From contig CAYMTN010000154.1 of the NCBI GenBank assembly GCA_964393335.1, forward strand, positions 1-13,143: 13,143 nucleotides of DNA, read 5' to 3'. The DNA is from CAYMTN01 sp964393335 (GTDB taxonomy: Bacteria; Chloroflexota; Anaerolineae; Aggregatilineales; Aggregatilineaceae). Under the pieces are notes generated by a model. The model had not been told where the DNA came from. It saw only the letters and a list, made by a program, of their open reading frames with translations, and searched no databases. Positions 6,397-13,143 of this stretch are shown one piece after another. The stretch's first letter is position 1; each line of letters opens with the position of its first letter. Position numbers and translations under genes: made by a program.

Positions 6397-7929
6397 TTAA
6401 CGGCCCGCGCGTTCTACAGGATCGGCGCGCGAGGCAGCCGGTCGCACCTGCCGGGCAGGGTGGGTGGATACGCGCCGGACCTGATAGATATTCCACATCG
6501 CAAAACTGAAAAACGCCAGCGCATAAAATGCCATGTACAGCGCCAGCCCTGGCAGCCGCTGCACGGCCAGAACCAGCCCCACCAGCGCGTACACGCCCAG
6601 CCCGATCTCACCAACGGTTGTGGCATCAACCGGCAGAATATAGCGGCTGCCGGACCAGCGGGAATCGCCGCGTGCCAGGCAGAACTTGGGCGTCCGTTTG
6701 AACTCACGCTGCACGCCCGGACGGTGCACAGCCGCCAGCACGCCGCGCGTATTGTTCACCACGACCGCCGCCCCAACAATGCCTTGCACCGGCATATATA
6801 CCAGGCGGCGCGGCCAATCACGGTGCAGATCGACCTGGGCCGTGATCATGATCAGGGGCGGGATGATGCCCACCACGCCGAAGAACCCCAGATTCGGCAG
6901 GCGGCGGAACATATCCCCCCACAGCAGAAGCGGCGTTAGCAGAAACATCAGCAGGATCAACGGCTGGACAGCGTACTGGGAGAGATGCATCAGACCCATG
7001 AACTTCCTGCCCCACCCGTACCGCTCAGCCCGCAGCAGTGGCACGGCATGCCGGAGCAAACACTCGGTCATGCCGGTAGCCCAGCGGTTTTGTTGCAGCT
7101 TGTACGCCTGCACCTGCGGCGGTAGCTCGCCCGGCACCGCCAGGTCCGGTAAGTACAAAAAACTCCAACCGCGCAGCAGCGCCCGGTACGACAGGTCGAG
7201 GTCCTCGGTCAGTGTCGCTGCCGACCAGCCGCCCGCATCCTTGAGTGCCGCCACGCGCCAGACTCCGCCTGTACCGTTCATCGACATCGGCAGGCGGCCC
7301 CGGCAGCGCGCGGTCTGCTCTACGACGAAATGCCCGTCGATCGTCAGCGCCTGGGCGCGAGTCAACCAGTTCCCCCCCGCGTTCAGGTGATCCCAGCGCG
7401 ACTGCACCAGCGCCAGCCGCTCGTCAGCGCAAAAAAAAGGCAGCGTGCGCCGCAAAAAATCCGGCAGGGGCACAAAATCGGCATCGAACACGGCGATGCA
7501 GTCCGTCTCAACTCGCTCCAACCCGTATGCCAGCGCCCCGGCTTTATATCCCGCCCGCGCAGGCCGCCGCAGCAGCGTGATGGGATGCACGCTTCTCCCC
7601 CGCCAGGCGTTGATCGTCCGCTGAATCACGACAGTTGTTTCGTCGGTGGAATCGTCCAAGACCTGTATGGCGAGTTTGCCGGGCGGATAATCGAGACGCA
7701 GACAGGCATCGATCAGGCGGCTCACAACAAACGCTTCATTGTAGATGGGGAGCTGCACCGTCACCGAAGGCAGATCGGCATCGGCTACCTGGGGTATTTC
7801 CGGCCTGTCGCGGCGCGTGCGCCAGTACACCACGAGCAGCACGCCAAAACTACCGGCAAATATCGTAATGAGAAGGGCGGCGACGCCGTACAACATCGCC
7901 GCAAGCACTAACAGCCCATTAATTACCAT
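6397..7929 (-). CDS. Processive GT2 glycosyltransferase (cellulose synthase-like / glucomannan synthase-like)
   Basis: This 510-residue membrane enzyme has the full processive GT2 motif set. LDDSTDET is at 91-98, FDADF at 148-152 (metal-binding DxD), TEDLDL at 241-246 with the catalytic-base aspartate D243, and QQNRW at 279-283 (Q(Q/R)xRW). One or two membrane helices lie at about 5-35. Further helices after about 315 should form the translocation channel. Such enzymes polymerise a beta-linked glycan from a nucleotide sugar at the cytoplasmic face and export it; the sugar cannot be assigned. No PilZ domain is visible, unlike BcsA, so direct control by c-di-GMP through that domain is not suggested. 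The ATG at 7929 has a weak ribosome-binding site (GGTGATC). No partner gene such as bcsB or a glycanase is adjacent. Confidence 0.87.
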   Translation of the reverse strand: MVINGLLVLAAMLYGVAALLITIFAGSFGVLLVVYWRTRRDRPEIPQVADADLPSVTVQLPIYNEAFVVSRLIDACLRLDYPPGKLAIQVLDDSTDETTVVIQRTINAWRGRSVHPITLLRRPARAGYKAGALAYGLERVETDCIAVFDADFVPLPDFLRRTLPFFCADERLALVQSRWDHLNAGGNWLTRAQALTIDGHFVVEQTARCRGRLPMSMNGTGGVWRVAALKDAGGWSAATLTEDLDLSYRALLRGWSFLYLPDLAVPGELPPQVQAYKLQQNRWATGMTECLLRHAVPLLRAERYGWGRKFMGLMHLSQYAVQPLILLMFLLTPLLLWGDMFRRLPNLGFFGVVGIIPPLIMITAQVDLHRDWPRRLVYMPVQGIVGAAVVVNNTRGVLAAVHRPGVQREFKRTPKFCLARGDSRWSGSRYILPVDATTVGEIGLGVYALVGLVLAVQRLPGLALYMAFYALAFFSFAMWNIYQVRRVSTHPARQVRPAASRADPVERAGR

Positions 7930-7969
7930 CTGACGATCACCGCCGCGTCATGTATCGACAACGCGCCCA

Positions 7970-7998
7970 GTGATACCCTGAATGGACGGCTTTGGCAA
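7970..7998 (-). promoter_or_regulatory. Promoter candidate for the GT2 gene
   Basis: On the minus strand TTGCCA (7998-7993, five of six consensus bases) is followed after 17 bases by TATCAC (7975-7970, four of six). This would start transcription about 35 bases before the ATG at 7929. The -10 match is modest. Confidence 0.35.
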
Positions 7999-8023
7999 CC
8001 GCTGGTCGCCGGATGGCACGTCT

Positions 8024-8145
8024 TCACGCCGCGCGCATGTTCAAACGCTGAAAAATCGCAACGCCAGCCCCAAAATAGACCGCCGAGAGCACGAACGCCG
8101 CGCTCTGCCGCCCCAGAATAACGCCTGGACTAACAACGCCGGTCA
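8024..8145 (-). pseudogene. Possible remnant of a membrane-protein C-terminus in the kinase-GT2 spacer
   Basis: In the 213-bp spacer, the minus-strand frame ending at TGA 8026-8024 reads SPGVILGRQSAAFVLSAVYF and continues GAGVAIFQRLNMRAA. That is a hydrophobic helix followed by a basic tail, reminiscent of the last helix of an ABC-2-type or similar permease. The frame has no credible start codon or ribosome-binding site and runs back into the kinase gene in another frame. It could be a decayed gene end or chance. The rest of the spacer holds only the GT2 promoter candidate. Confidence 0.2.
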
Positions 8146-10539
8146 GGTGGGCAGCCAGATGATGAACGTGGCCCCTTCGCCGGGGATTCCCTGGCTGATG
8201 ACTTCTACCCAGCCAAAATGCCGCCGCACGATTTCTTGCAGCAGCGACAGCCCCAAACCGGTCCCCGGCCTGCCGCTTTCACGCCCGACGATACCGCGAA
8301 AGAATCGTTCGAATAAACGCGGCTGTTCGTCCGGCAGGATGCCCGGCCCGGTATCTTTGACCTGCAAGCCCACCCACTGCTTGCCCGCCGTATGCCGCGC
8401 TAACGTTTCGACCATGACCTGGCCGCCGGGCGGCGTATAGTTGAGCGCATTCGTGACCAGAATGCTCAACGCCTGCCCCATCAGGCCGCGATCGATGTGG
8501 ACAAGCGGCAAATCCGGCCCGCCCTCAAAGCTGAGTTGAAGCCCTTGCCGGGCTGCCAACGGCGTGCGATCCACGACATATTGGCCTGCCAGCGCATTCA
8601 GATCAATTGGCACGGGGACCAATGTTACCTTGCCCTGATCCAGCCGGGATAGATACAACAAATCGTCGATAATATGCTCCAAGCGCCCTGTTTCGCGTTT
8701 GAGGCGTTCCATATAAATCTCTTCCCTGCCGGGATTCTGCACCAGCAGGTCATGGTACAAACGAATACTGGTGATGGGTGTGCGAAGTTCGTGCGTCACG
8801 TTGGAGACAAAGGCATCCTTCATGCGCTCGACTTCTTTCAGGGCGCTAATGTCACGGATGCTGCATACCAGGCCGGTCACGTAACCGCTTTCTTTGATCG
8901 GAGCCAGGGCAACGTCGGCATCAAACGTCCCGCCGTTGCGGCGCTGCGCGGTAATGCCCAGGCGGCCAGACATCCCCTCTTCCAGTGCGACGCGCAGCAT
9001 CTCTTGAAACACCTCGCTGCGTGAAGGCTCCGCCAGGATGATGGGCGATTGGTACAACACCTCTTCCAGGCGATAACCAAACATCTGGCCGAATGTCTCG
9101 TTGATCGTCTCAATCGTCCCCTTCGTGCCCAGCATCAAAATAGCGTCCGGGCTGCTTTTCAGGATAGCTTCTACGCTCTCTTTCGTCTTGCGTAACTCGC
9201 GGGTCCGCGAATCGACGGCCTGCTCCAGGCTTTCGCTGTACGATTCGAGCGACTGGTATAACCAGGCGTTCTGCATGGCGATGGCGGCATGCTGCGCGAA
9301 TCCGACAAAGAGATCGAGCGCCTCGTCACTGAACGGTTTTTTCCCCAACCGGCTCAACAGCATACCGCCGATGATCGTGTCACGAAAGACCAGCGGCGCA
9401 GCCATCAAGTTTTCATCCGTCAGCGGCGTGCCGCGCACCTGGTAGGCACGCGGGTCGCTCAAAACATCGTTCGCCAGAATAGGCCGGTTCTCGGCCACGC
9501 TGGTTCCCGTGATCCCCTGCCCGATCCGGAGAGTTTGGGCCATTTTCTCGTCAGCGTATTGGCCCAGCGCCAGGATCGGATGCAGCATCGAATCGGCCTG
9601 ATTCAGCCGAAACAGTGTGCATTCATCCGCCGCCAGGAGTTCAACGGCCCGTTGGGCGATCAACATTAGCAGTTCGTCCAGGTCCAACGCACTGGACAGA
9701 TCGCGGCTGGTTTCAAGCAAGCTCTCCAATTCACGCTGGCGTTGGTTCAAAGCCTCTTCAGTTCGTTTGCGGTCAGTGATATCTTGAATCAACATCAAGA
9801 AACAATCTATAGAATCGTCGGCATGGCGCAGGCACGTTGTTGACATAATCGTATGGATGATCGAGCCGTCTTTGTGAACAAACCGTTTGTCGAGCGAATA
9901 CCGATCCAGTTCACCAGACAGCACTTGTTGAAAGGCCGACAGGTCCGCCTCGATATCATCCGGGTGTGTGACGTCAACCCAGGACTTTTGCAGGAGTTCT
10001 GTTTTGGTATAACCTAACACCTCACACAGGTAATCATTGACTTCCAGCCACGCACGATCAGGCGAGCTGATCGCCATACCCACTAATCCCAGCTCAAAAT
10101 AACGGCGGAAGCGGGCCTCTGATGCACGCAATGCCGCTTCGCTCTGCCGGTATTCCTGGCGCAGCAGCGCGTCACGCAGTTCTCGCTGGACGACAACCAC
10201 CAGTCGAAATAGATCGTGCTCATCCACATAATCGCGCGCACCGGCGGCCAGCGCGGTTTCGATCTCGTCATAACGGTTGCCGTCGGTCACGAGAACAACC
10301 GGGATATCCTGCGAGAATTCATGCAACAGCGCCATCACCGCCTGTACGCACAGGCCCGGCACAGCCCGCCGGACCAGGACCAGGTGCCAGGACCCTGTCG
10401 CAAGCGCTGACCGGGCCGCCGCCACGGTAGACACACACGTCAGGTCCGGCGCATACCCGCCACGTTGCAGCGCGTCTTTCAGCGGCAAGCTGTCGGCCTC
10501 CAAATCGCAAACAAGAATCGCGCGCAGCGGCGTACCCAT
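8143..10539 (-). CDS. Multi-sensor histidine kinase: pseudo-receiver, PAS, GAF, PAS, HisKA, HATPase
   Basis: The 798-residue protein has no membrane segment and should be cytoplasmic. Residues 6-125 form a receiver-like fold, 140-257 a PAS (with IQDITDRKR), 275-430 a GAF, and 430-455 a coiled linker. A second PAS lies at 455-570. The dimerisation/phosphoacceptor helix has H583 in VTHELRTP. The ATPase follows with the N box (N697), G1 (KDTGPG, 728-733), F box (RLFERFF) and G2 (GTGLGL, 759-764). The kinase part is therefore intact. The receiver is not: R57 occupies the phosphoacceptor aspartate position (LVLVRRAVPG) and E107 the conserved lysine position, while D12 and T85 remain. It should sense small ligands, redox state or partner proteins and phosphorylate an unlinked response regulator, since none is encoded alongside. 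AAGGAG eight bases or so before the ATG fixes the start. Confidence 0.92.
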   Translation of the reverse strand: MGTPLRAILVCDLEADSLPLKDALQRGGYAPDLTCVSTVAAARSALATGSWHLVLVRRAVPGLCVQAVMALLHEFSQDIPVVLVTDGNRYDEIETALAAGARDYVDEHDLFRLVVVVQRELRDALLRQEYRQSEAALRASEARFRRYFELGLVGMAISSPDRAWLEVNDYLCEVLGYTKTELLQKSWVDVTHPDDIEADLSAFQQVLSGELDRYSLDKRFVHKDGSIIHTIMSTTCLRHADDSIDCFLMLIQDITDRKRTEEALNQRQRELESLLETSRDLSSALDLDELLMLIAQRAVELLAADECTLFRLNQADSMLHPILALGQYADEKMAQTLRIGQGITGTSVAENRPILANDVLSDPRAYQVRGTPLTDENLMAAPLVFRDTIIGGMLLSRLGKKPFSDEALDLFVGFAQHAAIAMQNAWLYQSLESYSESLEQAVDSRTRELRKTKESVEAILKSSPDAILMLGTKGTIETINETFGQMFGYRLEEVLYQSPIILAEPSRSEVFQEMLRVALEEGMSGRLGITAQRRNGGTFDADVALAPIKESGYVTGLVCSIRDISALKEVERMKDAFVSNVTHELRTPITSIRLYHDLLVQNPGREEIYMERLKRETGRLEHIIDDLLYLSRLDQGKVTLVPVPIDLNALAGQYVVDRTPLAARQGLQLSFEGGPDLPLVHIDRGLMGQALSILVTNALNYTPPGGQVMVETLARHTAGKQWVGLQVKDTGPGILPDEQPRLFERFFRGIVGRESGRPGTGLGLSLLQEIVRRHFGWVEVISQGIPGEGATFIIWLPT

Positions 10540-10585
10540 CCGGAATTCTCCTTCGTGACAGCAAAGGCGTGCTGCAAACGTAACC

Positions 10586-10615
10586 AGTATAATTCAATTT
10601 GCCCATCTGCATCAA
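10586..10615 (-). promoter_or_regulatory. Promoter of the histidine kinase gene
   Basis: On the minus strand TTGATG (10615-10610) is followed after 18 bases by TATACT (10591-10586, five of six consensus bases). The predicted start near 10579 leaves a leader of about 40 bases before the ATG at 10539. Confidence 0.55.
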
Positions 10616-10620
10616 TCAGC

Positions 10621-10653
10621 AGGGTTTGGCCTCGGGCGCGGCAAACGCCCCTA
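10621..10653. repeat. GC-rich imperfect palindrome in the kinase-amylase spacer
   Basis: The segment reads AGGGTTTGGCC, then TCGGGCGC, then GGCAAACGCCCCT; the outer arms can pair with small bulges, and GGGCG/CGCCC (10634-10638, 10646-10650) offers an alternative inner hairpin. GTAGGGGCG-type palindromes are often interspersed in bacterial genomes, so this may be a REP-like copy, but only one copy is visible here. Apart from this, the kinase promoter and the terminator, the 236-bp spacer shows nothing. Confidence 0.3.
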
Positions 10654-10721
10654 CCCGATCTCTTTCATAAATTCGCCAACACCGTCAGTCTGGAATGCAC
10701 CCTGGCCTGCTAGAAGCACAA

Positions 10722-10749
10722 AACGCTCCCGTTGGATCGCAGGAGCGTT
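10722..10749 (-). terminator. Intrinsic terminator of the malG-amylase operon
   Basis: AACGCTCC and GGAGCGTT form a perfect 8-bp stem with a 12-base loop. Read on the minus strand it is followed by TTTTGTGCTTCT. It begins 26 bases after the amylase stop codon (10778-10776), as expected for the end of the transcript. Confidence 0.75.
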
Positions 10750-10775
10750 CAGAAACCATGCAGTAAACAGCTTGA

Positions 10776-12401
10776 TTAAAAAGCCTGACGCTTTCGTTTG
10801 TCGACCAGGGACTTATAAAAAGCTAACAGGTCGGCATCCTGGGCATCCCCCCACACCATCGGCTCACGGCTTGCTTCCAGCCCAAAGCCGTCAGTTTTGC
10901 TTTTTCGCTGGCTCAAGCCGACTTCTGTGCCGTAGTAAATGATCGGGGGACCGGGCAACCGCATCTGGGCGGCTGCGGCGCGCCGCAGGGCGTCTTTATC
11001 GCCCCTGGCGGCAAACAAAAAGCGGTCCATATCGTGATTGTCGATAAACGTCGGGCGGATAAACTCACCCTCTGAGGCGAAAAATGCCTCATGGCGCGCC
11101 ACAAAACGCTCAAAGTCCGCTTCGTCCCATACGCGGTAGGCAAACGTCTTGCGGATCGCCTCACCGGCATGAAAATCGAGGCACCCATCTAACCGCCCGA
11201 CGTATGCCAGCATCGCGGCAGGCTGGTCGACGATCTCGCCAAAACAAAAACTGTCCGGTTTTTCAGCGCGGCAGGCCGCCCGAAAATCTGACCAGAAATC
11301 CGGGCCAGGGCCGTTCGCATAATCCAGGCGATAGCCGTCTATGTCAAATTCGCGCAGCCAGTAACGCGCGATATCCAGCAGCCACGCGCGCGCGGCGGGA
11401 TACGCCACGCTGATTTCCGGCATGGTGGGCACGCCGAAAAAGGACCGGTAACCCACCGGCGAGTCGTCAAACACGAACCAGTCACGATAGGGGCTGTGGG
11501 GGTGGATAACCGCGTCCTCAAAAAACGGGTGCTGACTGGACACGTGATTGCACACCATATCCAGCATCACGCGGATTCCGCGTGCATGCGCCGCCTCAAC
11601 CAACGCGTGCAGCGCCTCGTCACCGCCCAGCCGCGGCTCGACTTTGAAGTAATCGGTCACATCGTAGCCGTGATGTGTCGGGCTTTCCCATGTCGGGCTG
11701 AGCCAGATACAGGTCGCGCCCAGACGGGCGATGTAATCGAGCTTGTCGCGCACACCCCACAGCGTGCCGCCGAAGAAGCCTTTCAGGTCATCCGGGTGAA
11801 GCCAGTCACGCCCATCGCCGGGATAAAACCGGTCGACAAACACCTGGTAGATCACGGCGTTACGTGCCCATTCAGGCGGGCGCACCCGGTCTACGTGGAA
11901 GCTGAAGGTTTGCCCGCGTGCGGGATCACCGGGCGGCGTTTCTGACAGTGGCTCGCCGCGAAAGAAAGCCGCCGCTGCCCGTTCGGCAGACTCCTGAACG
12001 TGCGGCCAGTCGGCAAACACTTCGTCGCCGCCTTCAGCCCACGCACCGATCCGGTACCGGACGACAGTTCCGTCTGGTTGGGGGGGAACGACCGCCTGCC
12101 AGCGCGTGACGTAACCCCAGGCGATCACGTCCCAGTCAATCGCTATTTGATTCAGGTGCAAGACCTGCCCATTGACCGCCACGCCGCGCCGCCCCTGGGG
12201 TTGGCTGCCGTCCAGGGTGTAATAACACGCGACCCGGTCGGCGGACAGGTCTATCCCGATTGTAACCGTAAGAGTCACCGCCTCACCGGGCAGTGGATCG
12301 CGCGGCTTGAGTGCATAATCGTGCTGGACGCCCTGCCGGGCCGCGCGGTGATGCACCACCTTCAACTCATCAGTGGCAAAGGTGCCAAAGATAAAATCCA
12401 T
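10776..12401 (-). CDS. Cytoplasmic GH13 alpha-amylase / neopullulanase-like enzyme lacking domain C
   Basis: The 541-residue product has an N-terminal beta-rich module (about 1-170, CBM34-like, as in neopullulanases and maltogenic amylases) followed by the GH13 barrel starting at VIYQVFVDRFYPGD (183-196). Conserved regions are DMVCNH (281-286), GYRLD with nucleophile D360, FGEI with acid/base E389, and DNHD with D457; all three catalytic residues are present. There is no signal peptide, so it should cleave imported malto-oligosaccharides or cyclodextrins inside the cell. The chain ends at residue 541, right after the last barrel helix (LLAFYKSLVDKRKRQ), without the usual C-terminal beta-sandwich of about 80 residues. 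The ATG follows the malG stop by one base (TAAcATG), with AAGGG as ribosome-binding site, so the two are translationally coupled. Confidence 0.88.
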   Translation of the reverse strand: MDFIFGTFATDELKVVHHRAARQGVQHDYALKPRDPLPGEAVTLTVTIGIDLSADRVACYYTLDGSQPQGRRGVAVNGQVLHLNQIAIDWDVIAWGYVTRWQAVVPPQPDGTVVRYRIGAWAEGGDEVFADWPHVQESAERAAAAFFRGEPLSETPPGDPARGQTFSFHVDRVRPPEWARNAVIYQVFVDRFYPGDGRDWLHPDDLKGFFGGTLWGVRDKLDYIARLGATCIWLSPTWESPTHHGYDVTDYFKVEPRLGGDEALHALVEAAHARGIRVMLDMVCNHVSSQHPFFEDAVIHPHSPYRDWFVFDDSPVGYRSFFGVPTMPEISVAYPAARAWLLDIARYWLREFDIDGYRLDYANGPGPDFWSDFRAACRAEKPDSFCFGEIVDQPAAMLAYVGRLDGCLDFHAGEAIRKTFAYRVWDEADFERFVARHEAFFASEGEFIRPTFIDNHDMDRFLFAARGDKDALRRAAAAQMRLPGPPIIYYGTEVGLSQRKSKTDGFGLEASREPMVWGDAQDADLLAFYKSLVDKRKRQAF

Positions 12402-12402
12402 G

Positions 12403-13143
12403 TTATCCCTTCACCGCGCCTTCTGTCAGGCCGCTTACGAAAAAGCGCTGGAACGCCAGAATCAGGACCACGATCGGAATCGCGCCGATCAACGCGCCCG
12501 CCGAAAAGACGCCCCACTCGCGGTTATAACTGTCGCTGATGAACCGATTGAGGCCAATCGCCAGCGTCTGGACGTCTTTGTTCTTGAGCAGCGTCAGCGA
12601 AATGATCACGTCGCCGTAGGTGCCGATGAACGACAGAATGCCAACCACCGCCAATATCGGACGTACCAGTGGGAAGATAATGCGCCAGAAAATCAACCAG
12701 TCCGACGCCCCGTCAATCCGGGCGGATTCGTCCAGCTCGCGCGGGATGGAGTCGAAAAAGCCCTTCATCAGCCAGGTGTTGATGCCCAACGCACCGCCCA
12801 GGTAGACCAGGATCAACCCGCCATGTGAGTTCAGGCCGAGCCATGCCATGTGGTCAACCTTGCCAATCGCCTGGATCAGCAGAAAGGTTGCCACGATAGT
12901 CAGCGAGTTTGGAAACACCTGCACGATGAAGATCGTCAACATCAAGCCGCGCCGCCCGGCAAACCGGAAGCGCGAGAAGGCATACGCGCCCAACGCACCG
13001 ACCATCACCGACAAAATCGCGGTGATCGACGCCACTTTGATGGAATTCCACATCCAGATCTTAAAGGGATGGATATCGCTGTTGAGCAGCGTATGGTAAT
13101 TCTCGAAACCAAAATTCTTGGGGACAAGGCGCTGCGTGTTGAG
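12403..13143 (-). CDS. malG: Maltose/maltodextrin ABC transporter permease MalG, N-terminus beyond the right edge
   Basis: The frame is open from the right edge, giving 246 residues; about 40-50 N-terminal residues including the first helix are missing. The visible chain begins with a periplasmic-type segment (LVPKNFGFENYHTLL) and then IWMWNSIKVASITAI. The latter corresponds to WLWNSVKVAGISA in E. coli MalG. GLNSHGGLILVYLGG and the C-terminus FVSGLTEGAVKG also match MalG closely. The cytoplasmic EAA loop that docks on the ATPase reads ELDESARIDGASDW, with serine in place of one alanine. It should pair with a MalF-type permease, a binding protein and an MsmX/MalK-type ATPase encoded outside the window. 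The ATG at 13053 is internal, not the start. It is in an operon with the amylase one base downstream, which supports malto-oligosaccharide as the substrate. Confidence 0.9.
   Translation of the reverse strand, partial: LNTQRLVPKNFGFENYHTLLNSDIHPFKIWMWNSIKVASITAILSVMVGALGAYAFSRFRFAGRRGLMLTIFIVQVFPNSLTIVATFLLIQAIGKVDHMAWLGLNSHGGLILVYLGGALGINTWLMKGFFDSIPRELDESARIDGASDWLIFWRIIFPLVRPILAVVGILSFIGTYGDVIISLTLLKNKDVQTLAIGLNRFISDSYNREWGVFSAGALIGAIPIVVLILAFQRFFVSGLTEGAVKG

Noticed and set aside
6686..7390. A 234-codon plus-strand open frame within the GT2 gene
   Set aside because: Antisense to the conserved GT2 motifs, compositionally biased and with no recognisable domain.
10640..10775. Frameshifted domain C continuing after the amylase stop
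   Set aside because: Both alternative frames were read through the spacer; neither gives residues resembling a GH13 C-terminal domain, and the terminator hairpin lies within.
12403..13053. Complete 216-residue permease starting at ATG 13053
   Set aside because: Codons upstream of this ATG to the window edge continue in frame and match the N-terminal half of MalG, so the gene is partial and the ATG is internal.

Overview
The window looks like a piece of chromosome from a free-living, heterotrophic bacterium of moderately high GC (I estimate high fifties percent by eye). The mix of genes is one I associate with Chloroflexota, especially Anaerolineae-type genomes: a secreted LRR/fibronectin-III protein, a DUF2723 glycosyltransferase, a PAS/GAF-rich hybrid-type kinase, a MalG-type sugar permease and a KDPG aldolase variant. 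That assignment is an inference from gene content only; there is no rRNA or other marker in the window. No tRNA, rRNA, CRISPR array, IS element or phage gene was seen.

Layout. Positions 1-1426 (minus) hold the N-terminal 475 codons of a secreted leucine-rich-repeat plus fibronectin-III protein that runs off the left edge. A 260-bp divergent spacer carries an extended -10 promoter and a hairpin. It leads into a plus-strand pair, 1690-4501: a DUF2723 GT-C membrane glycosyltransferase overlapping an O-antigen ligase/polymerase-like protein by 17 bp. Everything to the right is on the minus strand. A KDPG-type aldolase and a zinc-dependent sugar/polyol dehydrogenase (6306-4554) form a two-gene operon with its own promoter. 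A processive GT2 glycosyltransferase (7929-6397) and a large orphan sensor kinase (10539-8143) each appear to be transcribed singly. A GH13 amylase (12401-10776) follows the maltose permease gene malG (13143-12403, cut by the right edge) by one base, and a good intrinsic terminator closes that operon.

How it fits together. The right end is the tail of a malto-oligosaccharide uptake and degradation operon: MalG is the permease subunit and the leaderless GH13 enzyme hydrolyses imported oligosaccharides in the cytoplasm. The aldolase/dehydrogenase pair suggests catabolism of a sugar acid or polyol to pyruvate and a triose. The DUF2723/O-antigen-ligase pair and the GT2 enzyme point to cell-surface glycan or exopolysaccharide assembly. 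The kinase has no response regulator gene next to it and its N-terminal receiver has lost its phosphoacceptor.

I found no convincing new multi-gene system. The points most worth a second look are the degenerate receiver in the kinase, the amylase without a C-terminal beta-domain, the leader hairpin before the glycan genes, and a short open frame behind the kinase that resembles the end of a membrane protein.
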